From the NCBI GenBank assembly GCA_030248135.1, contig JASANC010002121.1, positions 1-64,000 of the forward strand: a DNA stretch of 64,000 nt, in the 5' to 3' direction. Positions 12,762-24,422 of the stretch are shown in pieces. Every line of letters begins with the position of its first letter. Within the stretch, counting starts at the first letter, position 1. Source of the stretch: Theristus sp. LFF4_11 (taxonomy: Eukaryota; Nematoda; Chromadorea; Monhysterida; Xyalidae). A program made the position numbers and the translations under genes. The notes under the pieces were generated by a model. That model saw only the letters and a program-made list of their open reading frames with translations. It did no database searches and had not been told where the DNA came from.

Positions 12762-13475
12762 TAGGGTTGTTTGTGCAAACAAAATCGTCATTTTTGTTTA
12801 AAAAAAAAATTTTTTTTTTAAAAATTTCAAAATCAAAGTTGTGCTAAATCAATCAGGGAGTCCGAAGAACCATATGATATGCAAGCGCCTCCCGAATGAC
12901 TCCCGTATGGCGGAACTTTGCAGATTTTGTTTTGGTGACCCCAATTGACTCTTCCAAACCGTCACCATGCCTCTTCTTGTGTTTTGACCTCCAAAACGTC
13001 ACTAATTGTCCCCAGCTAAGCTAATGCTAAAGTGAAGACAAACATACCGCCTTGAAATTCGATCAATTCTTCTGATGGTGTCGCGACGACACGACACGAA
13101 GCAGCAACCAGACAACGTAGCGCTTGCAAACGGAGCAGCGAGCACAATCGACGGCTTCCGCGGCGGAGGCGAATCGTCACCTTATCTGCATCGGAAATGG
13201 TCGGCCTACCTTTGGTGTTGCCACGCTCAAAAACTTCATCGCAGATGCTTATTAAAGCCTAAAATCAGTCGGTAAAACGGCCCAAAATTGACTGCTAAAG
13301 GTTTTACGAGGTATAATCAAAGAAAATTTTGTTGAACTTTCGAAAAATTGTGCCAAAATTCAGGTTTTCAGAGCATATTAAAGGAAAATTTTTCGAATTT
13401 TTTTTTTAAATCGGCATTTTTGTTTTTTTTTTTATTACATTTTTAAAAAAAAATTTCATTTTTGTGATCAGCCCT
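12762..13475 (-). mobile_element. hAT-type MITE, family A (copy 2, inserted in family B)
   Basis: Ends TAGGGTTGTTTG and ATCAGCCCT are flanked by TGTCACTG on both sides (12,754-12,761 and 13,476-13,483), an 8-bp target duplication typical of hAT. The flanking TGTCACTGTAACTTAGG belongs to a family B element, so family A jumped into B. It is non-coding. The mirror copy is 19,101-19,819. Confidence 0.85.
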
Positions 13476-13756
13476 TGTCACTGTAACTTAGGTCCATGTA
13501 GGGGGGTGGTAGGGGGGGGGGGTGGATGGTCCAGTGTCAGGTTTTGGGGGTGGGTGTCGCGTGACCCCCACCACCCCCACGCGGAGGTCTCGGGGGCTCT
13601 GGGGGTGTATTAAACAAAAATATGAAGAAGACAAAAGGTGCTAAAATTCATAAAAACACGTTCAAAGAATCCAGATCCACGAAAAAAGAAGGGTGCGGAG
13701 TGTGAGTGGCCTCCCCTCAGCCGACCAATCAGCTGATTCACATTTTAGTGAGGACT
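13476..13756. other. Family B remnant and unique spacer
   Basis: The rest of the family B host (TTAGGTCCATGTAGGGG, ACGCGGAGGTCTCGGG) is followed by about 130 bp that also occurs at 18,720-18,850 and contains TCAGCTGATTGGTCGG. No gene is seen. Confidence 0.6.
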
Positions 13757-14667
13757 CAGTAGCGAAAGCGGGACCTCGGGTGAGGGGGGGGGGGGGGTAG
13801 CGTTTGCCTAATTTTAGAGTGGGGGTCAGGTGCCTTCTCGGTGAGGGGGGGTGCACGGGCAGCAAATTTTCCTGAGGGGGGGGGGGTGCACTGGCAGAAA
13901 AATTTCGTGAGGGGGGTGCACGGGATCGCACGGGTAATATCAAATTTTTGCCTTAGAAAAACACAGAAATTTTGTAAAATACAGAATATTTTGTGCAAAC
14001 AAGCTGCTGTTTGGTCAGAAACAACAAAATCTATGCATCCCGTGTTTTCTCGCGGGAGGGGGGGGGGGGGAGTCAGTACCCGTGCGAGGTAAAGGAAAAG
14101 GGACCGCCCGTGCAGGAGATTCCGGGAGATGCGGTTGGCACGTTTTATGATATTACGCTCCTGTTAACTCACGCTCCACAATTGGATGTTCTCGGACATT
14201 GCTAAAACGGACCTAAACCTAAAAACCAAACCTAAACCAAATCTTAAGCAAAACCTGTTCCTAACCTAATCCTAACCTAAGCCAAGCCTTTTTAAGAAAG
14301 CAAGAATGAAAATAACTGCGTTTTGAACGAGTTTATATTGAGTGCGGAGCGTGTGCACGCGCGCTAGTGGATCATGAGCAATGAGCAATGCGGATGCGGG
14401 GCAGGTGCATATCATAATGAAGCTTTGCAGGGACAGACACAAACGCAAGAAAAAGCAGAAAATTACGGTATTTTTGGAAAAAATTGAGATGAGATTGACC
14501 ACCGTGAGGGGGGTGCGATCCCGTAGTTTTCTCGCGGAGGGGGTGTGGGGGAGTCGTAGGACCCGGCGAGGAAAGGGGGGGACACGGGTATCTGCCCGTG
14601 CACGGGCAGGATTTTCGGACGAGGGGAGGGGGTGGACCCCCCCCCCACCCCCGCACTTTCGCGACTG
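13757..14667 (-). mobile_element. hAT-type element, family D (left-arm copy)
   Basis: The termini CAGTAGCGAAAGCGGG and CCCGCACTTTCGCGACTG form imperfect inverted repeats. The right-arm partner at 17,887-18,716 keeps a perfect 8-bp target duplication AGTCGAAC, while here only the GTTCGACT side survives. The middle holds a module with degenerate CCTAA strings (14,205-14,290) that is absent from the shorter copy at 57,729-58,257. It is non-coding. Confidence 0.75.
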
Positions 14668-16049
14668 GTTCGACTGTATATTATGGACGTTAGCGACAAA
14701 AAATCATGATTTTCGAAAAAAATTTTAAGGTGTGCAGAAATTTTTTTTTGGGGGGGGGTCTCCGCCAGACAAGATTTTATGGGGGGTGTGGGGGTGTCGG
14801 CCAAATTTTGGTGTCGAGCTCCGAAGAACCACATTTGATGTGCAATTACCGTGGGTGGTTGGGGTGGTGGGGGGTACACCCCCCAGAGCACCAGAGACCG
14901 TCGGGTGGGGGCCGTGGGAATCTCGTGCCACCCCCAAACCGGGCACCCTCCCCCCATCGGACCCCCCCTACCCCCCCCCAGGCACCCGAGACCTCCGCGT
15001 GGGGGGGGTGGGGGGGTCACGCGACACCCACCCCCCAAAACACCTGGGACGACCTGGACCATCCACACCCCCCCTCGAAATTTGCTCAGACACCCCACCC
15101 ACCCCCCTACATGGACCTAAGTAACAGTGACACCCCCCAAAAAGTTAATATGACCACCCAATAATAATGAATTAGTGCTCTAAAATCATGATTTTTTGTC
15201 TCTAAAGTCCATGATATAAGCTGAATATATGATAACTTTGACATTCTGCATTGTAATTTCAAAGATTTTGCAGCAAAATTTAGCGTTTTTCCTTTGAAAT
15301 TTAGGCGAAAAAAATCTCATGGGTGGGGTGGGAGGTGTGCACCCCCCCCCCCCCCCAGAAATTTCTACAATAGTGCACCCCCCCCCATGGCCCACGCCTG
15401 GGGGGTGTCACTGTACCATGACTGACACCCCCCACTGAAAAACGTACGCCGGCCCCCCCCCCCCCCCCACGTGACGATACCCCCCCCCCCCCCCCCCCCC
15501 CTCGAAGATGCTTTCGCCTTCGGTGACTTGCGTCGGTACCCCCCCCCCCCCACGGCATTTCTGTGGGGGGGGGGGGACTACCCCAGTACAAAGTGCCACA
15601 AAAAAATTTCGAAGGGGGGGTATGGAGCCGTGGGGAGGGGTGCCGACCAAAAAAGGTAAGAGGGGGTCCAACCTATGGTAGAGTGGGGACCCCCATATAG
15701 AGGGTCCCCATGGGGGTCCATGGGGGGGTGCATTTTTTCAAAATTTTTGCGGGGGGGGGGGGGGTCCACCCCCCCCCCCACCCCATGATATTTTTTCGCT
15801 TAAATTTTGGAAGGAAAACCACAAAATTTTGCTGCAAAATCTTGAAATTACAATGAAGACGGTCAAGTTATCAGTCCCGAAGACGAGGGGGGGGGTGGGG
15901 GTACACCACCCCCAGAGCACCCGAGACCTCCGCGTGGAGTGGGGGGTCACGCGACACCCACCCCCAAAACCTGACACTGGACGATCCACACCCCCCTCGA
16001 AATTTGCCAGCCACCCCACCACCCCCTACATAGACATGGTACAGTGACA
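14668..16049. repeat. G-run/C-run nest, inner left core
   Basis: This holds overlapping copies of family B (15,180-15,540 and 15,780-16,049) and of a further G-rich block (14,700-14,990, also at 17,560-17,850 and 57,220-57,365) marked by TGTGCAGAAATTTTTT and TCCGCCAGACAAG. Homopolymer G or C runs reach 20 or more. No coding gene is supported. Confidence 0.7.
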
Positions 16050-16339
16050 CCCCCCAGGCGAGGGCCATGGGGGGGTGCACTATTGTAGAAAAATTTCTGG
16101 GGGGTGCACACTGCACACCCCCCACTCCACCCCACCCATGATATTTTTTCGCTTAAATTTTGAAGGAAAAACGCTAAATTTTGCTGCAAAATCTTTGAAA
16201 TTACAATGCAGAATATCAAGTTATCATATATTCAGCTTATATCGTGGACTTTAGAGACAAAAAATCATGATTTTTGAGCAAACGTTCATGATTTTTGGGT
16301 GGTCCGAGAAAATTTTTGGGGGGTGTCACTGTCACTGAA
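16050..16339. repeat. Palindrome spacer: one family B mid-section
   Basis: This stretch lies between the two arms and is not itself inverted. It carries the AT-rich centre of family B (TGATATTTTTTCGCTTAAAT, TTATCATATATTCAGCTTA, AATCATGATTTTTGAGC). The arms close on either side of it, so the palindrome has a spacer of about 290 bp. Confidence 0.6.
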
Positions 16340-17886
16340 ACTTAGGTCCATGTAGGGGGGGGGGGGGGGGGGGTGGGTGGGGTGTCTGGCAAATTTCGAT
16401 GTGGGTGTGGATGGTCCAGTGTCAGGTTTTGGTGGGTGGGTGTCGCGTGACCCCCACCTAGTACCCGAAGACGAGGGGGTGGGGGGGTACACACGCACCC
16501 CCCGCGGACCCGGGCCGCCGGGTGGCCGGGGGGGGGTAACGCTACACCCCCCCCCACCCCCTGACACTGGACCAACCTCCCCCCCCCTTAGGTATGTTAA
16601 GATAACTAGACCGTCATTCATTGTTTAATTTTAAAGATTTTTTTTTTTTAAATTTGCAAAAATCAGAGTTTTTCCTTCAAAATTTAAGACGAAACAAATA
16701 TCATGGGGTGGCGGGGATGACCCCCGTATGGCGGAATTGAAAATTTTGACAAAAATGCACCCCCCAAGACCGTCCCATGGGGCCTCCCACGTTTTTAGGT
16801 TGGACCCCCTGTCACTATTTTTCCCCAGCCCAAGTGAAATACGCATACCGGCTTCGAAATTCGATAATTCTGGGCCCATGGTACTGGTCGTATGGTCGCG
16901 ACGGCAGGACACGAAGCGGCAACCAGACAACGTAACGCTTGCAAACGGAGCAGCTCGGACTCTCAATTTTTGTTTGCGTGGCTAATCTTAATCTTACCTG
17001 CATCGGAAACAGTACCGAAGGCGAAAGCAAATTTTCGAGGGGGGGGGGTGTCGTCACGTGGGGGGGGGGGGTGACGGAAATTTTTCAGGGGGGGGGGGTC
17101 AGTCATGGTACAGTGACACCCCCAGGCGTGGGCCATGGGGGTGCACTATTGTAGAAAAATTTCTGGGGGGTGCACACCCCCCACTCCACCCCACCCATGA
17201 TATTTTTTCGCTTAAATTTTGAAGGAAAAACGCTAAATTTTGCTGCAAAATCTTTGAAATTACAATGCAGAATATCAAGTTATCATATATTCAGCTTGTT
17301 ATCTATATTATATCAAGTTATCATGGACTTTAGAGACAAAAAATCATGATTTTTGAGCAAAAGTTCATGATTTTTGGGTGGTCCGAGAAAATTTTTGGGG
17401 GGGTGTCACTGTTACTTAGGTCCATGTAGGGGGTGGGTGGGGTGTCTGGCAAATTTCGAGGGGGGGGGGTGGGGGGGTGGATGTTCCAGTGTCCGGATTT
17501 GGGTGGTGGGTGTCGCGTGACCCCCCCCACCCCCACGCGGAGGTCCGGGGTGCTCTGGGGGGTGTGTATGGGGGGGGGGGTCCGATGGGGGGAGGGGGTG
17601 CCCGGGTTTTAGGGGGGTGGCACGGTGCCCCCCACGGCCCCCCCCACCCGACGGTCTCTGGTGCTCTGGGGGGGTGTACCCCACCACCCCAACCACCCAC
17701 GGTAATTGCACATCAAATGTGGTTCTTCGAACTCCGACACCAAAAATTTGGCCGACACCCCCCCACACCCCCATAAAATTTTGTCTGGCGGAGACCCCCC
17801 CAAAAAAAAAATTCTGCACACCTTTTAAAATTTTTTCGAAAAATCATGATTTTTTGTCGAATAAAGTCCACAATATACAGTCGAAC
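16340..17886. repeat. G-run/C-run nest, inner right core
   Basis: This is the mirror of 14,668-16,049. It includes a family A fragment (about 16,720-17,010), a family B element starting CAGTACCGAAGGCG at 17,010, and the TCCGCCAGAC block near 17,780. Non-coding. Confidence 0.7.
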
Positions 17887-18716
17887 CAGTAGCGAAAGTG
17901 CGGGGGGTGGGGGGGGGGGGTCCACCCCCCCCTCGGCCGGAAACCCTGGCCCGTGCATGGGCAGATACCCGTGTACCCCCCTCCCCCCTTACCTCGACAC
18001 GGGTACTAGACTCCCCCCCACCCCTCCGCGAGAAAACACGGGATCGCACCCCCCTCACGGTGGTCAATCTCATCTCAATTTTTTCTAAAAATACCGTAAT
18101 TTTTGCATTTTTCTTGACGTTTGTGTCTGGTCCCGGATAACCAGAAAGATTCGCAACGCTTCATTATGATATGCACCTGCCCCGCATCCGCATTGCTCAT
18201 TGCTCATGACCCATGGCGCGCCTGCCACGCCCCGCACTCAACAAAACTCGTTCAAAACGCAGTTATTTTTATTTCTGCTTCCTTAAAAAGGCTTGGCTTA
18301 GGTAAGGATTAGGTTAGGAACAGGTTTTGTTTAAGATTAGGCTTCGGTTTGGCTTTTAGGTTTAGGTCCGTTTTAGCAATGTCCGAGAACATCCAATGTT
18401 GGAGCGTGAGTTAACTGGAGCGTAATATCATAAAACGTGCCAACCGCATAGATTTTGTTGTTTCTGACCAAACAAGCAGCTTGTTTGCACAAAATAATCT
18501 GTATTTTACAAGAATTTCTGTGTTTTTCTAAGGCAAAAAATTTGGTATTACCCGTGCGATCCCGTGCACCCCCCCCCTCACGAAATTTTTCTGCCAAGTG
18601 CCCCCCCCCTCAGGAAAATTTGCTGCCCGTGCACCCCCCCCCTCACCGAGAAGGTAATCAGACCCCCATTCTAAAATTACAAACACCCCCCACCTGAGGT
18701 CCCGCTTTCGCTACTG
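17887..18716 (+). mobile_element. hAT-type element, family D with perfect 8-bp target duplication
   Basis: Termini are CAGTAGCGAAAGTGCGGG and CCCGCTTTCGCTACTG. The 8-bp AGTCGAAC flanks both sides (17,879-17,886 and 18,717-18,724). The size is 830 bp against 529 bp for the copy at 57,729. The extra internal piece (about 18,125-18,440) contains degenerate TTAGG strings and a block also found at 54,905-55,135. There is no transposase frame. Confidence 0.85.
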
Positions 18717-18724
18717 AGTCGAAC

Positions 18725-19100
18725 TCACTAAAATGTGGAATCAGCTGATTGGTCGGCTGAGGGGAGGCCACTCACACTCCGCACCCTTCTTTTTTCGTGG
18801 ATCTGGATTCTATTGAAACGTGTTTTTATGAATTTCCAGCACCTTTTTTGTAAGCAAAATAAACTCAAAGGTTAGAGACCGCGAAATTTAGAAAATTTTT
18901 ATTCCACAGCTCAACTCAAAATGTATTTTTTGTTTAATGACACCCCCCAGAGCCCCCGAGACCTCCGCGTGGGGGGGTGGTGGGGGTCACGCGACACCCA
19001 CCCCCCAAAACCTGACACAGGACCATCCACACCCCCCCCCCTCGAAATTTGCCAGACCCCCCACCCACCCCCCCCTACATGGACCTAAGTTACAGTGACA
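18725..19100. other. Spacer and family B remnant
   Basis: The unique spacer paired with 13,620-13,750 is followed by the family B piece (CCTGACACAGGACC, CTACATGGACCTAAG) into which the family A element at 19,101 inserted. No gene is seen. Confidence 0.6.
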
Positions 19101-19819
19101 TAGGGCTGTTAAACAAAAATGAAATTTTTTTAAATAAAAAAAAAGTGATTAAAAAAAAAACAAAAATGCCGTTTTTAAAAAAAAACTCGAAAAATTTTCC
19201 TCTACTATGCCCCGAAAACCTAAATTTTGGCACAATTTTTCGAAAGTTCAACAAAAATTTTCTTTGATTATACCTCGTAAAACCTTTAGCAGTCGATTTT
19301 GGGCCGTTTTACCGACTGATTTTAGGCTTCGACAACATCTGCGATGAAGTTTTTGAGCGTCCCAAAGCTTAGCCTACCATTTCCGATGCAGATAAGGTGA
19401 CGATTCGCCTCGCAGAGCGTCCGAGTGTGCTCGCTGCACCGTTTGCAAGCGCTACGTTGTCTGGTTGCTGCTTCGTGTCGTGTCGTCGCGACACCATCAG
19501 AAGAATTGATCGAATTTCAAGGCGGTATGTTTGTCTTCACTTTAGCATTAGCTTAGCTGGGGACAATTAGTGACGTTTTGGAGGTCAAAACACAAGAAGA
19601 GGCATGGTGACGGTTTGGAAAAGGGGTAATTGAGGTCACCAAAACAAAATCTGCAAAGTTCCGCAATACGGGTGTCATTCGGGAGGCGCTTGCATATCAT
19701 ATGTGGTTCTTCGGACTCCCTGATTGATTTAGCACAACTTTGATTTTTAAATTTTTTTTAAAAAAAAAAATTTTTTTTTTAAACAAAAATGACGATTTTT
19801 GTTTTTTTTAACAACCCTA
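19101..19819 (+). mobile_element. hAT-type MITE, family A (mirror of copy 2)
   Basis: Ends are TAGGGCTGTTAAAC and TTAACAACCCTA. The left flank is CAGTGACA (19,093-19,100). The matching CAGTGACA on the right lies only at about 19,918, after roughly 100 bp of almost pure G. In the left arm the same junction is clean, so the G-run was gained in one arm or lost in the other. Confidence 0.8.
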
Positions 19820-19859
19820 GGGGGGTGGGGGGGGGGGCACCGTGCCGGGGGGGGGGGGG

Positions 19860-19910
<51 letters not shown>

Positions 19911-19917
19911 GGGGGGG
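19820..19917 (+). repeat. ~100-bp near-pure G tract
   Basis: The stretch is almost only G, with a CACCGTGCC interruption near 19,838. The longest uninterrupted run is about 50 G. It could form G-quadruplexes, but it is also a place where sequencing is least reliable. It separates an hAT end from its target duplication. Confidence 0.8.
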
Positions 19918-19928
19918 CAGTGACACCG

Positions 19929-20408
19929 AGTACCGAGGAGAAAGCAAATTTTCGAGGGGGGGGGGGGGGTGTCGTCACGTGGGGGGGGGGGGGGCTGAAA
20001 ATTGTTCAGTGGGGGGTGTCAGTCATGGTACAGTGACACCCCCCAGGCGTGGGCCATGGGGGGGGGGGCTGCACTATTGTAGAAAAGGTTCTGGGGGGGT
20101 GCACACCCCCACCCTACCCATGAGATTTTTTCGCTTAAATTTTGAAGGAAAAACGCTAAATTTGCTGCAAAATCTTTGAAATTACAATGAAGAATGTCAA
20201 GTTATCATATATTTAGCTTATATTATGGACTTTAAAGAAAAAAAATCATGATTTTTGAGCAAAAATTCATGAATTTTGGGTGGTCCGAGAAAATTTTGGG
20301 GGGGTGTCACCGGGTCCATTAGGGGGGGGGGGGGGGGGGGGGGTGTCTAGCAAATTTCGAGGGGGGGTGTGGATGGTCCAGTGTCAGGTTTTGGGGGGTG
20401 GGTGTCGC

Positions 20409-20441
<33 letters not shown>

Positions 20442-20506
20442 CGCGGAGGTCTCGGGTGCTCTGGGGGGGTGTACCCCCCCCCCCACCCCCCCTCGTCTTC
20501 GGTACT
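19929..20506 (+). mobile_element. G-rich foldback MITE, family B (full copy)
   Basis: It runs from AGTACCGAGGAGAAAGC to CTTCGTCTTCGGTACT-type ends, here CGTCTTCGGTACT. The order of parts equals the clean insertion at 56,043-56,603: terminal inverted repeat, G-runs with GTCGTCACGTGG, GGCGTGGGCCATGG, an AT-rich middle, then TCCAGTGTCAGG and ACGCGGAGGTCTCGGG. GTGACAC occurs on both flanks, a likely target duplication. Confidence 0.75.
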
Positions 20507-21921
20507 GAGTGACACCCCCCAAAAATTTTTTCGGACCACCCAAAAATCATGAACTTTTGCTCAAAAATCATGATTTTTTGTCTCTAAAGTCCATGATATA
20601 AGCTGAATATATGATAGCTTGATATTCTGCATTGTAATTTCAAAGATTTTGCAGCAAAATTTAGCGTTTTTCCTTCGAAATTTGAGCGAAAAAATATCAT
20701 GGGTGGGGTGGGGGGTGTGCACCCCCCCAGACATTTTTCTACAATCGTGCACCCCCCCATCAGGGGTCGAGATGGGGGGGGGTACCCCCCCAACCAAGTC
20801 GACACCGCCCCCACCCGGGCAAACCCCCCCCAAATTTTGGTCAAAATACCCCCCTCTCCTCGAATTTGGGGGGCCAGACCCCCCCTTCCCAGATTTCGAC
20901 CTTCCAAACCCCCACTACCAAATCCTGACCGTCTGACCACCCCCCCCCCCCCCCTTTGATTTTGACTTTCGATGGAGACATTTTCTCTTGTATATCTCTA
21001 TATTTCTCTCATTTGTAGGTATCTTTGACTGACTGGATGTTGTGGTTTCTAGCACTTTTATTCAACAACTTTTGGTCCGACCCCCCCCCCCCCTAGAATT
21101 TTCGGTCTCGCTCGGGAACCCACCCCCCTCCCAACCAAATTGACCCCCTAATAGCTCATTTTTTCCCCAGACAATGTCATCGTCAAAAAAAAATTTTGGT
21201 CCGACCCCCCCCCCCCCCGAGAATTTTCGGTCCCGGCCTGACCCCCCCCTAGAATTTTCGGTTCTCGCTCGGGGAGCCCCCCCATAGTTGTTCTAGGAAG
21301 GGCCCGGGGGCCGCCCCCAAAAAATTTCGAATCTATCTCTGTCAAAAACAGGTTTTTTTTCGGCTCAGCTATTATCTACCGAAAAAATTTCTCAGCCAGC
21401 TATCTATCTGAAAATTTTTGTCTCGAAGATATAAAATGAGTCAATTTTTGACCAAAATTGACCATTTTTGCTCGTAATTCTTGAAAATTTTGCTAATTTT
21501 AGGTAAAGTACGCGAGTTGATTTTTAGTGTATTTTTAGCATTATTTTGCTGTTTTCATAGTTTTTTAGCGTTTTAGCTATCTATCTATCAAATTTCAAAA
21601 TTTTGACCGCCCCCCCCCCAAAGTCACATGGCCCCCCCCCCGCGCCCCCCCAAAATTTTCCAGCTATCTATCTATCTAGAAAATTTACTCCAGCTATCTA
21701 TATCGGCCCCCCCAACCCCTCGGCTCTGGAACGAACTATGAGCCCCCCCCCCAACCAAGTCTACCCCCCCCTCCCGGAACGACCCCCCCCAAATGGGGCG
21801 GACCCCCCCCCTGGATTCGCCAAAAATCGGGCTCCACCCCCCCCCATGGCTCAGCCTGGGGGGGTGTCACCGTACCACATGACTGGACAGCCCCCCCACT
21901 GAAAAATTTTCGGCACCCCCC
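20507..21921. repeat. Families B and C, right core
   Basis: This mirrors 11,010-12,560: another family B middle (20,520-20,760), then the family C composite with CAGCTATCTATC repeats and CTAGAATTTTCGGTC stretches. Non-coding. Confidence 0.7.
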
Positions 21922-22650
21922 TAGGGTGTGTTAAAAAACACAAAATCGTCATTTTTGTTTTTTTTTTTTTTGCACTTTTAAAAAAAAATTTCAAAATCAA
22001 AGTTGTGCTAAATCAATCAGAAAGTCCGACCGAAGAAACCACATATGATATGCAAGCGCCTCCCGAATGACTCCCGTATGGCGGAACTTTGCAGATTTTG
22101 GTTTTGGTGACCTCAATTACCCCTTTTCCAAACCGTCACCATGCCTCTTCTTGTGTTTTGACCTCCAAAAACGTCACCGACTGTCCCCAGCTAAGCTAAT
22201 GCTAAAGTGAAGACAAACATACTGCCTTGAAATTCGATCAATTCTCTCTGATGGTGCCGCGACGACACGACACCAAGCAGCAACCAGGACAACGCAGCGC
22301 TTGCAAACGGAGCAGCGAGCACAATCGACGCCTTGCGAGGCGACCGTCACCTTATCTGCATCGGAAATGGCAGGCTAAGCTTTGGGACGCCTCAAAAACT
22401 TCATCGCAGATGTTGTTCGAAGCGTAAACTAGCCGGGTAAAACGGCCCAAAATCGACAGCTAGCGGTTTAAACGAGGTATAATCATAAAGAAAATTTTTA
22501 GTTGAATTTTCTGAAAAATTAAAAGTTCTAAAATTGAGGTTTTCAGAGCATATTAGAGGAAAATTTTTCGAATTTTTTTTTTAAATCGGCATTTTTGTTT
22601 TTTTTAATCACTTTTTTAAAAAAAATTTTCATTTTTGTCCAACAACCCTA
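21922..22650 (-). mobile_element. hAT-type MITE, family A (mirror of copy 1)
   Basis: Ends are TAGGGTGTGTTAAA and GTCCAACAACCCTA, set within C-runs. The interior matches copy 1 in reverse (ACCTTATCTGCATCGGAAAT). Non-coding. Confidence 0.8.
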
Positions 22651-23088
22651 CCCCCACGTGACGACACCCCCCCCCCCTCGAAAATTTGCTTTCGCCTTCG
22701 GTACTGATGACGACGACGACGTCGTCGCTTAATTTTTGCGTGTGGACTGAAAAATAAAAGCCTGAAAGGAGTGCGCTGTGCATGGTTTGCTGCGTGCACC
22801 AAGTAAATGAACACAGCAGCCTGCCAAAAACAACTTGAAAACGGTGAAGATGAAGGATGAAAGCAAAGTCGTCGTCGTGTCGTCGTCGTCATCGCGAAAT
22901 CAGAATCAGAACCCATTTTTTTAAATTGCGGACGCATGTCGGTCGGTCAGCTAGGAATGAAACCCACTTCAGCTGGCTGCATAGCGCACTCATTTGGATT
23001 CGGATTTCACATTCTCTCATTCCCATTCCGTGACTTGTGATGTGAAGCTTCACGTTAGTTTCTTCATTTTTAGTGCAAAATCGTCCGT

Positions 23089-23467
23089 TATGGGGGATCA
23101 ATGTCATTCGGTGGAAATTCTTGCGTTGTTTCGTTTTCTGGCGGACGAATTATTAATTTCAAGTCGTTGCTCGTTTCCTTGTTCGTCAATCACGTTTCCA
23201 TGTTCGTCAAAATCGTGTGCTTGTGACTGTGAACGGAAACAAAAACTCAGTGCAGCTGGTGGCGATGATGTGACCCAAAAAGAACATGGCCAGACCATCA
23301 ATATCAAGTGCTTTGAGCATCAACAACACCAAGCAAAATCGCTTTATGTTGCTTACGAAACGCTACTTTTGCGCAGACTTGATGAAAGCCCAGTGATCGA
23401 AGCAAAGATGACAGGTTTGTTTTTTGTGCTAGTGCTGCTAACTGCTGATGTTGCTGTTCCCGATTGA
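23089..23467 (+). CDS. Possible small protein or 5' exon, unknown
   Basis: A frame of 126 residues starts MGDQCHSVEILALFRFLADE, has a cysteine-rich patch (CSFPCSSITFPCSSKSCACD), and continues to a stop after a leucine/valine-rich end. A possible splice donor (ACAG/GTTTGT) lies near 23,410, so only the first 105 residues may be coding. It lies upstream of the gamma-tubulin-complex gene on the same strand and could be a separate gene or an upstream exon. In the left arm the frame is broken by one extra A. I do not recognise a family; chance remains possible. Confidence 0.3.
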
Positions 23468-23636
23468 GAGAGAATCGAGTCTTCGATTACAATTTTCTTT
23501 CGTGCACCTTTTGTTGATCATAGTAAACACTCAAGGCAGGCTCTGCTAATTTCCACTCGTGCTGCAATTCGTGAACGACAAAAAAGCAGGTTCACCATGT
23601 TAAAGTAAAGATGCGAATACATCCATTGCAGTCGGC

Positions 23637-24330
23637 ATGCGGTCGATCCGGTACCTGGCAATTTTCTAGGGCGGTCGATCCGGTACCAGGTCGATCCGGT
23701 ACCAGGTCGATCCGGTACTCGGTCGATCCGGTACCAATTGAAATTTTCAACTGTTTTAGCATTCAATTCAATTTGTTTCTGATTTGTTTTCCATTTTTCT
23801 TCGTTTCTCTCATTTTATCTGATGTCTGAAACATTTTACCACAGGTTTTTTCGCGGGAAATATGAAAATAAAAACAACAGACATTTTTCCTCAACTCCAA
23901 AAGAGAACCGAATCAGTCTTCATATTTTTATTTTGTTCTCCTTTTCTTGCTGAGCTGATAATTTTGCAAATTTTCACCGTCTTGGAGCTTTATTCTTCTG
24001 GAAAATAGTTCAGAAAATAAAAAAACATATGGTACACTTGTTTTGCTTTTTTCAGAATCAGATTACGATTCCCAAAACCAACCAAGTGTCGCAAGTCGTC
24101 GTCGTCTCATATCGTATGTATCATCAACAATCGTATCAACAATCAACCAAAGAAAAATCGAAAACATAACGAATTGAACGCCAAAAAAACCCGTAAAACA
24201 GCTGAAAATTTCAATTGGTACCGGATCGACTCGACCGAGTACCGGATCGACCTGGTACCGGATCGACCGCCCTAGAAAATTGCCAGGTACCGGATCGACC
24301 GTACCGGATCGACCGGTACCGGATCGACCT
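23637..24330. mobile_element. Foldback element with tandem GGTACCGGATCGACC ends (right arm)
   Basis: This is the mirror of 8,622-9,315. Tandem 15-mers at both ends are in opposite orientation around an AT-rich, non-coding interior. It ends about 90 bp before the start codon of the gamma-tubulin-complex gene. Confidence 0.75.
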
Positions 24331-24422
24331 ACAGCCTAATCGACTTTTTCCTATTAGTCTGCCGGTTGGAACGGTGTCAAGTGGTGGCAACACCTTGCAT
24401 TTTTAGAGTGTCGTTGTGCGCC

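Larger units (their letters stand above)
1..16050. repeat. Left arm of a ~33-kb imperfect palindrome
   Basis: Read as reverse complement, this arm reproduces the DNA from about 32,945 back to 16,340 in the same order. Paired landmarks are the MITE at 993/31,954, the acyltransferase start at 4,103/28,844, the gamma-tubulin-complex stop at 4,675/28,274 and the GGTACC element at 8,622/24,330; their coordinates sum to about 32,950. Inside the G-rich core the sum drifts to about 32,400 because of indels. The arm contains scattered substitutions and one- to few-base indels that break frames open in the other arm. It starts at the first base of the window, so its outer limit is not visible. Confidence 0.95.
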
